In this document: piece by piece, positions 45,860 to 57,515 of the stretch
How positions within the stretch are numbered: position 1 is the stretch's first letter
Layout of the letters: each line of letters starts with the position of its first letter
Assembly: GCA_963920765.1 (NCBI GenBank)
Contig: OY987251.1
Coordinates: 932,501 to 996,500 of the forward strand
Length of the DNA: 64,000 nucleotides
Direction of reading: 5' to 3'
From: Ulota crispa
Taxonomy: Eukaryota > Streptophyta > Bryopsida > Orthotrichales > Orthotrichaceae
Made by a program: the position numbers and the translations under genes
Notes under the pieces: generated by a model
The model's input: only the letters and a program-made list of their open reading frames with translations
Database searches by the model: none
What the model was told of the DNA's origin: nothing

Positions 45860-47416
45860 GCTTAGTCGTCGCCCATTGCTGTTTTCCACCACTTGCTTGT
45901 ACTCCGGAGCTTCACAGCACTGCACCTGCCCATATCAAAGCAGGCTGTCCAAGGATTGTGTTGCTTGGACCAAGCTTTTGCAACAAACAACTCCATATTA
46001 GGTCATTTGAACCCACATTTACAGGCCCATCAGGTGAGAGATTCTGACCTAATCCTCAAACTCGTTCCCCGTGTTGTCCACGCCTTCTGCCTTCACCGTA
46101 CCATGGTTTTTAATAAGATTTCGATCCCCTAGCTTTGGCAAAGTTAGGCAAGTTTGGCAAGTTTTGGTAGTGTGGATCTCCGAGCAGCTCCTTCCATTAC
46201 TGACATTCTAGAGCTCCTTTTCTGGAGCTCACCTTCTGAAACCGAATCCCCGGCTCCTTGTTTTGTCTTGGAATGTTGAGGCGTATTGAAAGAGATTCTC
46301 CAGATAATGAGACCTTGTCTTCTTCACATGTGAGAGCATGTCAAAGCTTCAAATCTGCTGACTCTTCGTTGCTTTAGGATGAGTTTGCTTCCAATATCAC
46401 ACTTATTTGTCACAGTCCCAAGTATGTGGAGTCAATTGGCTCTTCACAGTTACCGGTAAGCTTACTTGCAATTTGAATATGGATGTTGTCTATGTCAGGT
46501 TTTGTAATATTTGAGAAGCTCCACGTGGTTGATTGGTTCACTGTGAAATCTCTTTGTATTTGAGGTCATTTTGCATCAACTGCCAATATAGCTGGTATGT
46601 GTTGTTCTTGGGGTTAGATTTGTACATGTTAGCAAAAGAGAGAGCATTTTGTAATACCCATCAAGGAATGTAGTTGTTTTGAAGCTGACTAGGAATTGGC
46701 ATTTATACAAACAAGTATGCCTTGCACACGCTTTGCGTAGTCTCTTTAAATTTTTGGTGACTTTTCAAGTGACTTTCACCCTCACTTTCCATATTTTTCT
46801 TTTCCCTCCCCTTTGAATTTTGAGTGATGTACAGTACATACACCTAATGCTTAGAGAATTATATCGCGTGACAAACACGTGAGGCTTTATAATATAGATG
46901 TTTGGGTGGTCTTTTATAAGATGCGGTAATTCAGTACCGATGCTTGTGTTTGACATTTTTTTAAGGGTTTCATGCATGCAGGTGATGTTATTCTTAATAT
47001 CACGAGATCCATGTCATTTTAGCATGTTTTTTTATTGTTTGACTTTTGTAAGGGTGTAAAATTTTATTTTTACCATTGACAATGTTCTCTTGTCATGTAC
47101 GCTTCTTTTTTTAATTCCTAAATCCAGAGTTGCTGGTTCAATGGGGGGGGGAACTTTTTTTCGTTTTACAGCTGCAGCAACATCAATAGCAAAGCTACTT
47201 TACCTACCGTCAGTAGGTAACATGTTACCTTGGCAAATTGGATTTTTATATTTGCTTGTCATGGGTGTTGACCAATCAACTGCTTTCACATGGCTTTTTT
47301 TTTAACAAAAGTGCTTGCTTAGTATTTAAGTACCAGTTTGCTCAAACTTCTTGCTTATTGATGTAGCATTTGTCAAGGTCTCCTCGCCTCCATTTAGAGG
47401 CAACAAACAGCACTAA
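45860..47416. other. Intergenic DNA
   Basis: The first 300 bp are moderately GC-rich and may be the distal 3' region of the upstream gene. No coding region or complete element is recognised. Confidence 0.45.
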
Positions 47417-47537
47417 GGGTGTGTTCACATTCTGTCTTAAAAGGTAGTAGCAAAGGAAAATTATATGCATTTGGACACACCTTTAGATTGCATTCATATT
47501 GCTAATATCCTTGCTAACACCTTGTGTGAACATACGC
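47417..47537. mobile_element. Tourist-like MITE (PIF/Harbinger type), 121 bp
   Basis: The left end GGGTGTGTTCACA and inverse right end GCGTATGTTCACA form the terminal repeat, and TAA flanks both sides (47414-47416 and 47538-47540). GG-starting ends with TAA duplications are the PIF/Harbinger pattern. The ends resemble the larger element at 14357. Confidence 0.7.
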
Positions 47538-47568
47538 TAAGTTAATGGGATAAATCTTCCTTAGAGTA

Positions 47569-47936
47569 TTAATCCTTGAACAACCAAGCAGCCCTTGAAC
47601 AACCAAGCAGCCCTTTGTGACCAGTACAATGTGGGGTATTTTTATTGTATTTGGAGTGCATCCACACCTTTATTATATTTGAGATCAACAAAGAAGTTAA
47701 AATATAGATCAATGTTGTTCTAGTGAGGTACAATAGTGCCTCTTTAAGATGAACCTTTATAAGAAAAAACGCTTAGCTAAGATGAATGAAATGAATATGT
47801 TGTTTGGATGCCTTCATCTTATTGAGGCACCACTGTAGTCAAGATCCCAAATTAAAACTTTTTGTTGGTAGCAAATACTAGTTATATAGCGTCGTACATA
47901 CGGTGTATTATAGTAGCTTGGTCCTTTAAGGGTTAA
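47569..47936. mobile_element. TTAA element, family H copy 2, with inserted MITE
   Basis: It has TTAA at both borders; the right end CCTTTAAGGG matches family H. It is 368 bp rather than 225-246 because a 105-bp pogo-type MITE sits inside and the left end carries a short tandem duplication (TTGAACAACCAAGCAGCCC twice). Its right TTAA is also the left TTAA of the next element. Confidence 0.83.
47731..47835. mobile_element. pogo-type MITE, 105 bp, inside a TTAA element
   Basis: The left end CAATAGTGCCTCTTTAAGATG pairs with the inverse right end CAGTGGTGCCTCAATAAGATG, and TA flanks both sides. The two sister H elements at 45635 and 50102 read GTGAGGTAGTCAAG through the same point with a single TA, which proves both the insertion and the duplication. 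Confidence 0.88.
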
Positions 47937-48922
47937 CCCTAAATGTTCAGTTGCCCCCTTTGGGGATAAATGGGATTTTGGGCAAGTATTTACAACTAAA
48001 CCACTTTGTGTGATTTTTGAAACTTTTATAGAAGACGGGGAATACAAAGATCTAGGTTGGCATCTAATTTTTTCTTCATTCCAACATTTGTTGAAGAAGT
48101 TATGCATGAATTTCTAGCAAACAAGGGAGGAAGGGCAATCCAAAAAACTTTTTTAAAAATTGCATTTTTTAAAAATAAAAATAAAAATCTGAAATTGGTT
48201 CTTTAGACTTACATATATGTGGGAAGCTTTGGATCATTCAATTTTGATTGATGAGATGAATGTTCTGAGAAGTTTTAGCTTGCCAGTAGGTGTGGGACTC
48301 CCAAACCTCCATTCCTTTTGCCCCTTGTAAAATTTGGTGCTTTACTTTTTTGAGCTCTTTTTATATAAATTTTTTAACTATTTTTGTTTTACAAGCGTGT
48401 TTCCAAGTTGTAGTAGACTACAATTCCTTAGTTTTCACCATTTGGATAAAAGTATTTCATATTTTATGAATTTTACATAAATCCTCTAATTTTGCATAGA
48501 GTATATGCAAATTTCATAGCCTTACGGCCCTTATGGCATTGCAAGATTTTCCAAAGTATGATCCACAACTCTAATTCATTTGAAAATTCTCCTATACTTA
48601 CCTAACTTGGTCTTCTACATGAAAAAAATAAACTGCAACTTTGCATAGAGCAATTTCTTTGATATAGGTGCAGTCAAATGCTTTTGAAATTTTCGGGCAA
48701 CAAGGAAAAAAAAAAAAAAAATCACTTTAGATGTCAATATCTCACTCTTCTACATTTAGATTGAATTGATTTTATTCCCACAAGTACCTCCCATAGTCTA
48801 GGGCAAAATCCTAGGGTTGAATTTTCAAAAAAAAAAAATTCCCACCTTTCTACTAATTCCCCCAAAAATGGCAGTTTTCAATCACTTTCATAGAAAAAAA
48901 GGCTTAGGCCTTTAGGGGTTAA
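47933..48922. mobile_element. TTAA element, family K (990 bp)
   Basis: The left end TTAACCCTAAATG is followed by GTTGCCCCCTTTGGGGATAA and GGGATTTTGGGCAAG, matching the inverted right end of family C. An interior stretch (48190-48290) matches family D. The right end is CCTTTAGGGG then TTAA. It therefore links families C and D. No coding frame is seen. Confidence 0.78.
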
Positions 48923-48975
48923 TGCCATGGACATGACATCTCAATTGGCGTTAAAGTGGGAAATCAAATATGGCC

Positions 48976-49616
48976 CTAAACCCTACATGCCTAAGGCCTT
49001 TTTTGAGCTTCAAGGAATTTGCTGTATATTGAACAAAAAGGCAACATCTTAACAAGTTGTATCAATTTTTTTAAAATTGTAACTGTACAAATTCAAACTA
49101 TATATGTTAGAGATCACATAGAAATGAAAACACAACAATATCACTTATGGATTGAAAGATTATAACATTTGATCATGAGGGTGTTAAAACTGCAAAAATA
49201 ACTTGAAGTCTTTCAATCCTCTTTTCACATGTTGAATCTAAAGAATTGGTCACCAATAAAATTTAAGGTCAAAGAACATACCATACATAACTCCAATCAC
49301 TTTATGGTTTTTCAAAATCTCTTCTAAATTTTTTTTAAATGACTTTTTAGTGTAAATTCTTCTCCAAAATCTAGTGTACTTGGGGCTCATTTCCAAGAGG
49401 TCTCAACACTACAGAAAGTCAAGACCCTTACACAAAATCTTGAATAAAAAAGTCATAATCAATCATTTTTAGAATCAAATTCTTAGTGCTAAAACTAGAC
49501 TTTAAAAAGAATAGTTTAAAAACATAAATTATTAAAAATAGCAACTTAGTTAGGTTTATTGGCCTCCAAAGTATTATCAACACCATAATTTGATGCCACA
49601 AGCATGTAGTGGTTAA
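48976..49616. mobile_element. TTAA element, family A copy 2 (641 bp)
   Basis: The left border is CTAA (decayed) before ACCCTACATG, and the right end CATGTAGTGG is followed by TTAA. Its length and interior match 11246-11885. Both ends share the same substitution (CTACATG against CTAAATG). Confidence 0.8.
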
Positions 49617-49714
49617 AAACGAAGGTTACCGAAGACTCACAAAACCGGCCGTTCTTCGTCATCACCGACTTGCTGAACAGTGTTGCGTCCACCAAATTAC
49701 TTGAAATTTGCACA

Positions 49715-49990
49715 CAAAGCAGATTCTACTGTCAAACCTTGATTGAGCAGGCCTTTAAGCTTTTCAGCTTTGCTAAGCAGGGAACATCGTCTCCCGCATC
49801 GTCTTCTATCCTCGCCACTCCGTTCTGCCAATTGTGAGGTTTGAAAATCTAAAAGCATGACAAGGGGCAATCACTTCTTCATTCTTCCGATGAACGATTA
49901 AAAAGAGACAAGTTCGAAGCAGATCAAATTTCCTGCTACGAGGTCCTCTACCACAATACTCCCAAACAGTGATCCTAAATATAATTTTCA
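49715..49990. repeat. Direct duplication, left copy (partner 50566-50815)
   Basis: Shared landmarks are TGTCAAACCTTGATTGA, GCTTTGCTAAGCAG / GCTTCGCTAAGCAG and CACTTCTTCATTCTT. The copies differ by scattered changes. A TTAA element (H copy 3) lies between them. No coding function is recognised. Confidence 0.7.
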
Positions 49991-50101
49991 GTTTAGCTCA
50001 AGTAGCTAAAAACAGTGCTAAAAAGCAAAAAAAAATCAATTTCAACACTGAAAAGTTCAAAAGTTTATTAGCTGGTAGCAATCCTGCAAAATTTAGCCAC
50101 T

Positions 50102-50347
50102 TTAACCCGCAAAAGACAAAGCTACCATAATACATAGTATGTATGCTGCTGTATGATTGGCATTTGCTACTACAAATAAAAAAAATTAATTTGGGATCTT
50201 GACTACCTCACTAAAACAACATTGATTTATATTCTAGCTTCTTTGTTGATCTCAAATGTAATAAAGGTGTGAAATACACTCCAAATACAAGAAAAATACC
50301 CCATATGGTACTGGTCGCAAAGGGCTGCTTCGTCCTTTAGGGGTTAA
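50102..50347. mobile_element. TTAA element, family H copy 3, inverted (246 bp)
   Basis: TTAA borders CCCGCAAAAGACAAAGC at the left and the inverse of CCCCTAAAGGACGAAGC at the right. It is in the opposite orientation to copies 1 and 2 and lacks the pogo MITE present in copy 2. Confidence 0.83.
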
Positions 50348-51734
50348 TGATCTTAGCTCCCAAACGTGACTGCAACTGAAATCCTCCGCCGGCTCATATA
50401 ACTACAGCTATACTACACCATAGGGCAGAGCTAGAGTCAATCATGGAGTACAGATTTTTTTCCTACTAGTGAAAATCCAACCATAAAACGAAACTGAATT
50501 AGTGTGAGCGAGAGAAAGGTTTAAATTTGTTTTGTTAAACCTGGCAAAATAATAATGGAAACACAATTGCTTGAGTGCCTCTATTGTCAAACCTTGATTG
50601 ACGGGCCTTACAACTATTCAGCTTCGCTAAGCAGCGAACATTGTCTTCTATCCTCACCACTCTGTTTCGCCAACTGCAAGGTTGAAAATTTAAATGCATG
50701 CCAAGGATTACATTCACTTCTTCATTCTTGCCATGAACAATCAAAATAAGACTAATCTGATGCAGATCAACACCCGTGCTACGAGCTCTTCTAACACAAT
50801 CCCGATCACTGCTGCTTTCACCACAAGGAAACATGAGCTTAATCAACAATATTGTGTTGATTTGGACATCATTTTGAACATAGCAGTGTTAATTAGGACA
50901 TATTTATGTTAATTAGGACCACTTGATTAGGACCCATTTTCTACTAGAATTCTAACTTACCATCTGTGACGAGAATCTTGATCACAAGAAGCAGCCTAAG
51001 GTGCTACAAGAAACGAGCATGAAAATTCAGATCAGACCGCAAAGCCCACGCTGTTGCTTCTAACTTACCAGCTGCAACAAGGGAAAATGCACAATTTGGA
51101 GAACTTTTAAGGCAAAAAAAAATCTAGGCTTATAAAGAACTTAAACTGCAGATCTTTATGCTTTAGGTTTTTGGTTTCTTCCAATCGCAACATGAATTTG
51201 ACTCACAACCCTGTATAAAAATCATAGTGCGTCATATGTATTGGCAAGTGATGTTGCTAAAATAGTAAAGAAAATTAATTCTTTTGTGACATCTGGATGC
51301 ATGAAACTTGGTCAACTCAGTAACAATAAGTTAGTGAATTTGTTCATAATCAAACACTAAAGGTTGGCACTTGTAGGGACTAATACTAAATTAAAATGAA
51401 AAAATAGATGAAACCTCCAAATTTTTCTCAAAGAAAGATCAGGCTAAGTGATTAGTTGTCGGATGTAATTCACTAATAAAAGCTGTTTTTTTTTTACTAG
51501 AGAACATGCACACATGGATGATTCTCTCCATTTTTTTCCTAACATGATTGAATGCATGCATCCTAAGGTGCGTGTTGCTTGCCCAATGAGAAACAAATAT
51601 ATTTTCCTAAGAGAGGGGAAGCAATGGGTGGGGAGATTCAAAAATATTGAAAAACAAGTCAAATGAAATGTTAAAAAAAAATTGAACTACGAGTCAACCA
51701 AAAAATACTAGCTAGATTTGTAAAAATCGTCTAA
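50348..51734. other. Intergenic DNA with the right copy of a duplication
   Basis: 50566-50815 is the partner of 49715-49990. The remainder has no recognisable gene or element. Confidence 0.45.
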
Positions 51735-51743
51735 TTGTTTTTT

Positions 51744-53083
51744 GGGAATTGATATCCGTACCACACACTTTTGACTATTTTACCACACCTACTACATATG
51801 GTTAATACTTATGATATTTTAGTAGGCGTGGATCACAAGTAAACATCATTAATTTGAAGATATAGCTTGACATACAAGTTGCAACTTCAATTTTGTTTTT
51901 CAGTTCCAAAATCTTGCTTATAGTTTTGATTAAAAAATCTCAATATGCTAGGTTTAACCCCTAAATCAACGGGGCCTTTATTTTGTCAAAAGACACTCAA
52001 ACCTGCCATTTCTATTGCAAAGTACAAAAAAGTTTGAAATTTGGTCTTTTTGTATACCTAACCGTAGGATCTTGCACTAGACTTGTATTGGAATGTGTAC
52101 ACAAAAATCTATAAACTTTGACTGCACAGATTGCAAGATATTTGCAATTGAATTGTAAAAAACAACCTTTTTTGCACCTTGCATGACTAGATTATTTGAC
52201 TTTGAGCTTTTTTAACTTAAATTTTTTGCACTACAAAGTTTTGAGGTTTTTCTTTTTATGGTGGGAAATTGAGTTAAGAATCTTTTAAAAAAAACAAAAA
52301 CAAAAAATACCTAGTTTTCATTCTTAAAAAAATCATTAGATGGATGAAGGTCTGAGATTGAACAAAAACTTAAATTGTTAATAACCCTGCAATGGAATTG
52401 AAACGCAATAATCCCAACAGTGAGATTGTTCAAAAAGAAAACTTCACCCTCCTCAACAATTTTTTTTGAAAAAATGTTAAATTTGCATTTAGAAATGAAG
52501 TTTATAAGTTATTTTCTCAAGAAGAAGCTTGAATTGCCCAAAAAACAAGATTGTCCATAACTTTCTCATATCTAGTCCAAATGGAATGAATCAAAGCTTC
52601 CAATGTAAAAAAAACTATAACCTATGAGAAGAAAATAAAATTAAAAAAAAATTCAAGTTTTTGTAATTTTGTTTTGCTGCCCAATCTCCATAATTTTTTG
52701 CTTATCTAGGCATAACTTTTGCTTTTGGGCATGGATTGGAATAAAAATTACATTCCCCAAAAGCTAATGTGTTTTCCTATCTTCTAAAAAAGTTTCAAAA
52801 AATCAAGAAAAAAATTGAGGCTGTAGGTACCTGCCCAAAATCTCATCTGTCCCCCGAGGGGACACTTAGGGATTTAGGGGTTCATTTAGACTTTTTAATC
52901 AATACTATGAGTAAGATTTTGGAATTAAAAACAAAATTGACATTGCAACTTCTATATCAAAGTATATTTTCAAATTAGTGATGTTTTACCCATGATCCAC
53001 ACCCACTAAAATATCATAATATTGGCCATATATAGTAAGTGTGTTAAAATAGTCAAAAAGGTGTGGTACAGATATCAATTCCC
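51744..53083. mobile_element. Mutator-like foldback element holding a TTAA element
   Basis: Ends GGGAATTGATATCCGTACCAC and the inverse of GGGAATTGATATCTGTACC bound the region, with arms of about 210 bp. Flanking 9-mers TTGTTTTTT (51735-51743) and TTATTTTTT (53084-53092) differ once. The centre is occupied by family C copy 2 (51954-52884), so the element itself is about 410 bp, like its relative at 2498-2908. Confidence 0.78.
51954..52884. mobile_element. TTAA element, family C copy 2 (931 bp)
   Basis: TTAA precedes CCCCTAAATCAACGGGG; the right end is GGGATTTAGGGG followed by TTCA, a one-base decay of TTAA. It aligns along its length with 20832-21721, including the subterminal stem GTCCCCCGAGGGGAC. 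It lies in the loop of a Mutator-like foldback. Confidence 0.86.
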
Positions 53084-53095
53084 TTATTTTTTATA

Positions 53096-53410
53096 GGGAA
53101 AATTTCATGGATACCCGTGAAGTTTGCAATATTTTCATAGATACCCCTGCTTTTTCAAAAATTTCACAAATACCCTTGGACCAAAATTTTCAAGCATTTG
53201 TTTTGTTGTGCATATCACTTCCTTCTCCATTTGTGTGCACACTACTTTTTTCTTGTTATGCGTGCGCACAAATGAAGAAAGAAAGTGGCATGCATAACAA
53301 AACAAACACCTGAAAGTTTTGGTCCAAGGGTACTATTTGTGAAATTTCTGAAAAAGCAGGGGTATCTATGAAAATATTGCAAAATTCAGGGGTATCCACG
53401 AAATTTTCCC
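53096..53410. mobile_element. Mutator-like MITE, 315 bp, perfect 9-bp duplication
   Basis: Arms of about 135 bp start GGGAAAATTTC(A/G)TGGATACCC on both sides. The 9-mer TTTTTTATA is exactly duplicated at 53087-53095 and 53411-53419. The central loop contains TGTGCGCAC-like inverted sequence. No coding capacity. It stands 12 bp from the preceding Mutator-like element. Confidence 0.88.
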
Positions 53411-53559
53411 TTTTTTATATATGTAGGCAGTATCTAACACATGCACTATAAATACAGGTAGAAAATGATAATTTTTAAAAAATTTATAGAGGAAGATCAA
53501 AATCTTTCCTTCCCCGGAGAAGGACGCTTCAGCACCCCCAACGGAAGAAACCATAGCAT

Positions 53560-53760
53560 TGTTCACCCAACTCGATCCCTCCCCCAGAATATGCCTCCCC
53601 ATATACCTGAAAGATGTTTTAATTATAGATTCTCAAAAGTGATTGGTTCTCTGCTAAAGCCAGCAAATGGCATTTGCTGTGAAATCCACATATTTGGGGA
53701 GCAAAAGGGAACCACCCAGTGAAGGTTAATAATGTTATGACGTTGGCTGACTTGGGATCA
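53560..53760. repeat. Dispersed repeat, copy 1 (partner 58700-58900)
   Basis: The two segments align with moderate identity over about 200 bp, from the CCCCC-rich start through TTAATTATAGATTCT / TTAGTTATAAATTCT to GTTAATAATGTTATGA / GTTAACAATGTTATGA. Both are followed by locally GC-rich DNA. No termini are seen; the class is unknown. Confidence 0.6.
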
Positions 53761-54080
53761 TTGCTCACCTGGCCCTCTGCTGACGTGGCGCAGCCCAAAT
53801 GTGAAGCGCTGGGCCTGGCTCTTCCGTTCCCTCCCGAGTCCTAGACGCCCTTGACCAATATTGGCCTTCTCTGCCCCTCCTTTGTTCCCCAGCTCGCCAA
53901 GCCCATTATAAAAATATACGTTGCTTTCAGCCCCATGGTCCACCCACTATTCCCTTCAGCAAAAGTAGAGCTCCCAAAAGCGGTGGCCACGTCACGCCAT
54001 GAGAAACATTAGTAATCCCCTACCATACCCCCCCAACCTTACAAAAGGGCCCCTTACCATCATTTCTTGGAGGAAATTAA
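53761..54080. other. GC-richer intergenic DNA
   Basis: No frame with a recognisable domain is present. A 61-residue minus-strand frame (53758-53943) is unsupported. Confidence 0.4.
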
Positions 54081-55008
54081 TTAACCCCTAAAATTCTTCC
54101 GTGTTTAGAGACCCAAAATTGTTTCAATATACTAGTCCCCAAAGTAAGGTCAAAATTTTCATTGAAATTTATTTGTTAACAAATTTAATCATAGGATCTT
54201 TTGGTTGTCTTGCACAAGTACATTTTCTCAAAGTTTCAAAATGAATATCCCCACCAATTGCAAGATCAATGTGCCTAAACGTCAAAATGTAGGCTTTTCT
54301 AGTCCTTCCAAAAGGTGAAGTTTGGTTTTTCAAACTTTTTAGAGAAAAACACATATGTTGTTTTTCTTGTGCAATTTTTGGCAATATATTGGAAAATGGG
54401 TTGAAAGCATATATAAAAAAATTTAACCAAAAAAATTTTGGATTCATTTTTACAAAAATTGTAAAGTGAAAGGTATTGATCAATGAAAGATATAACTAAT
54501 ATGCTAATAAGTTTTGGAAGAATTTGAAAATTGTTAATCCCAATGGTGAGAATGCTCTAACAAACAATTAGTAACTTAAGTTTTCATTTTCATTTGAAAA
54601 TTTTCAAAATTGAGAGTGAAAGATAACTTTATATGTTTTTTCTACCCTCTTCCTACATTCATTGCCCGCAAAATAAAACTCCTTTTAACTCTTACCTCAT
54701 TATTTGGAATTGAGTGATTCAATTTTTGTTGAGTAAGTATCAATCTATACATTTCTATAAAATAAAATAAAATAAAATAAAAATTGGAATATATTTTTTG
54801 CTACCCAGTTTGACAATGAAATTGAAAAAAACCTTCTAACTTTGGCATTACTTATTGGAATGACATGAAATAAAGCTTCACATGTAGAGTATGATGAGTA
54901 GCATCCATCCTAAAAATTTCATGAAAAAATTCCAAATTATGAAGTCAATAGAGCCTACCCAAGTTCTCATAAAGCCCAAAGTGGGCTCCTTTGTCCTTTA
55001 GGAGTTAA
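54081..55008. mobile_element. TTAA element, family I (928 bp)
   Basis: TTAA borders CCCCTAAAATTC at the left and the inverse of CTCCTAAAGGAC at the right. A GC-rich subterminal stem GCCCAAAGTGGGC lies near 54974. An AAAAT pentamer run is at 54758-54783. No coding frame is recognised. Confidence 0.8.
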
Positions 55009-55042
55009 CAGCCAACGCTCAAGGATTTGAGTAATTAATCCT

Positions 55043-55291
55043 TTAACCCCTAAGCGCCCAGCCTAAATTAGAGCCATGTTGGATCTCATTGCAAACAATC
55101 TAGCACCACAAGTTCAAAAATAACATCTAGAAGAGTTAGCCGTTGATATTGCATGAGGCTTAGGCTCTGCAAATGTATGAAAAATTTGGTAAGCATTCAT
55201 TGCACAGATCAAAAGATTATAACAATCAAAGTCAACAAATTGTTGAATATGGAAAGGCTAGATTTGGGGCACTAGGGCGCTCAGGGGTTAT
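55043..55291. mobile_element. TTAA element, family J (249 bp)
   Basis: The left end CCCCTAAGCGCCC and inverse right end CCCCTGAGCGCCC match at 12 of 13 bases. The left border is TTAA; the right border is TTAT, shared with the next element. Confidence 0.83.
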
Positions 55292-55939
55292 CCCCTCAAC
55301 GCCTCTGGTATTTTTGAGTATCTTAGAATTTGCTTGAAAGTGAACAAAATGCCGGCATTTTTATTAATCTTATCAATTTTCTCTGAAATGCAACCGTACA
55401 AATTCAAAATAGACATGTTATAGATTGCATAGGAAAAGAAATCACAACAATATCATTTATGGACTGAAAGATTGTAATGTTTGATCATGAGGGTGTTAAA
55501 ACTGCAAAAGTGATTTGAAGTCTTTCAATCCTCTTTTTGCATCTCAAATCTAAAATTGAGGGTACCAAAAAAATATGAGTATGTAAAGTATAGCATGCAT
55601 AACCCCAATCAATTTACAGCTTCTCAAAGTCTATTCTACAAATTTTTTAATTGAGTGTTTAATATGATTTTCTCTCCAAGTTCTAGTGTACTTGAGGCTT
55701 GTTTCCAAGAGCCTTCAACACTAGAAAGTGAAGATCTGCAATGGACACGCTTGCACAAAATCTTGAATAGATAAATTTCTTTCATTCATTTTCAAAATCA
55801 GACTTCTAATACTGAAACAAGACTTCAATAAGAATTTAAAAATAACAATAACCGTTAAAAAAATTTAAAGAAAGGTTGCGCATCTTTGAATAAAATTCAG
55901 AGGGGCATGGTTTGAGCCCCTTGGGCATTGAGGGGTTAA
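55288..55939. mobile_element. TTAA element, family A copy 3 (652 bp)
   Basis: The left end CCCCTCAACGCC and inverse right end CCCCTCAATGCC match at 11 of 12 bases; both carry CTCAA where copy 1 has CTAAA. The left border TTAT is shared with family J; the right border is TTAA. The interior aligns with the other A copies. Confidence 0.84.
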
Positions 55940-56024
55940 AGTAACCCAATCCATAACTGAGCAGTCTCCAGTGCCACTCTATAGCTAGGGTTTCCTCTAC
56001 ACACTCTTAAACCCAAAGTGGAGC

Positions 56025-56343
56025 AGTGAATGTCACTTGCACAAGCAAATCCTACCACATGTCAACTTAGGAGTTAGTTTGGGAGGGTCAGTATTGGGAT
56101 TGTCATGTACATGTATTGGAATACATCCAAGCAATTTCAAGGGTAGTTTATAGTTGCTAATAGGGACCTTATGAGCTACAACTTTACCCTTTAATATGAA
56201 ATAATCTACAATACTTTTTCCCACAAAAATGACATTCCATGATAGCTTGTTGAAAGGCTAACCTACAAATTTTTATCTTGAATTTTACAAGACCTTGAAG
56301 TACCCTAAACCCTTAAACACTCGGGTATGGGTAAGGTTACCTT
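56025..56343. repeat. Dispersed repeat, copy 2 (partner 13015-13330)
   Basis: It aligns over its length with the first copy, including CACTTGCACAAGCAAATC and GATAGCTTGTTGAAAGGCTAA. A 63-residue minus-strand frame within it is not conserved in the other copy, arguing against coding. Confidence 0.6.
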
Positions 56344-57515
56344 AGAAGGATGTGGGGTCAGGACTTATCAAGCGTGTTCCCCAATAAAGACATGAAAATG
56401 AAAGAAAGGACCATTCCCTAATGCTGGTTAGAAATGGACAAAAAATCAATGGCATTTGGATTTGTAGTTACTTTTACGTATAATATTAAAATGTTGTGTT
56501 TGGATTTTACCTAGATTTAGTATGGGTTTCTGTGTGCGCCTCAAAAAATAAACAAAATTTGTTGGTCTAGTTGTTTGAGAAACTTTTTGTTTGGTAGTAA
56601 GTGATATGACCTTGGGTAATGGCAAATCTAGTCACTCTGGACCAAAATTCGGATATATTAAGCAAATTTTTTTTGAACGAATGACCTTTTGTATACTTTT
56701 ACAAAATACTATGAATTGACTTTCCAAATTGAGTTCTTGTATTATTAAAGAGGTCATGTTTGTGGAGTGAACACAAGGTGGGGAACCTTGATTTCATTGT
56801 TGTGCACTATTATGTATATCAGTGTATCAGTAAATGATATGGATACTTGTACTTCGATGGTGTACCATTATGCATGCTAATGTATTGTAGTAGTATTGGA
56901 TTCCGCACATCTTGTAGCCTTGCACCCTAAGCTTATAATTTCTACGTTAGTAATTGGCGTTAAGTTACATGCTGAAACTAACAAATTGCTTATTCGTTAT
57001 TGAGGAAATATTAAGAACCAAATTGTAATGCTAATAAAACAATGCTAGCGCAACCAATTAGAGGGTTGCAAAGTTAGGAAAGTTTATTACCTCTAATGCG
57101 CATGATGTGGTATAGACTTTATCAAAATAAAAACATGTTTAGTCGTAACAATAAAATTTCACATCATTAGGAGGCACGCTTGTAGGTTTTTGTAAAAAGA
57201 AATCCTCACCTACTGTAAATGAGGGAACTACACTAGATATTGTGTTTTGGTAGCCCCTACACTGATTTTTTGAGTTCTTACATTATATACGTACTTATCG
57301 ATACTACAATAATTTCATCCAAAGTTATTACAGTTTTCTTTTAAAGGCTTGACAACAACAATGAAGCTACATAAAATCAACTAGCAACGTTCAAGTTGTA
57401 ATCCATGTGAAATTCTAGTATCTAGAGAGTTGCATACATCTCCAAGTGGCCAAGCAATGAGTTATGAGATAACTTTTTACAATAAGACAACCTAAATGTT
57501 AAGGCAACTTAAATG
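56344..57515. other. AT-rich intergenic DNA
   Basis: No gene or element termini are recognised. Confidence 0.5.

Noticed and set aside
11246-55939. TTTAGGG/CCCTAAA motifs as interstitial telomere repeats
   Set aside because: They occur singly, always next to TTAA at element borders, never in tandem; they are element termini.
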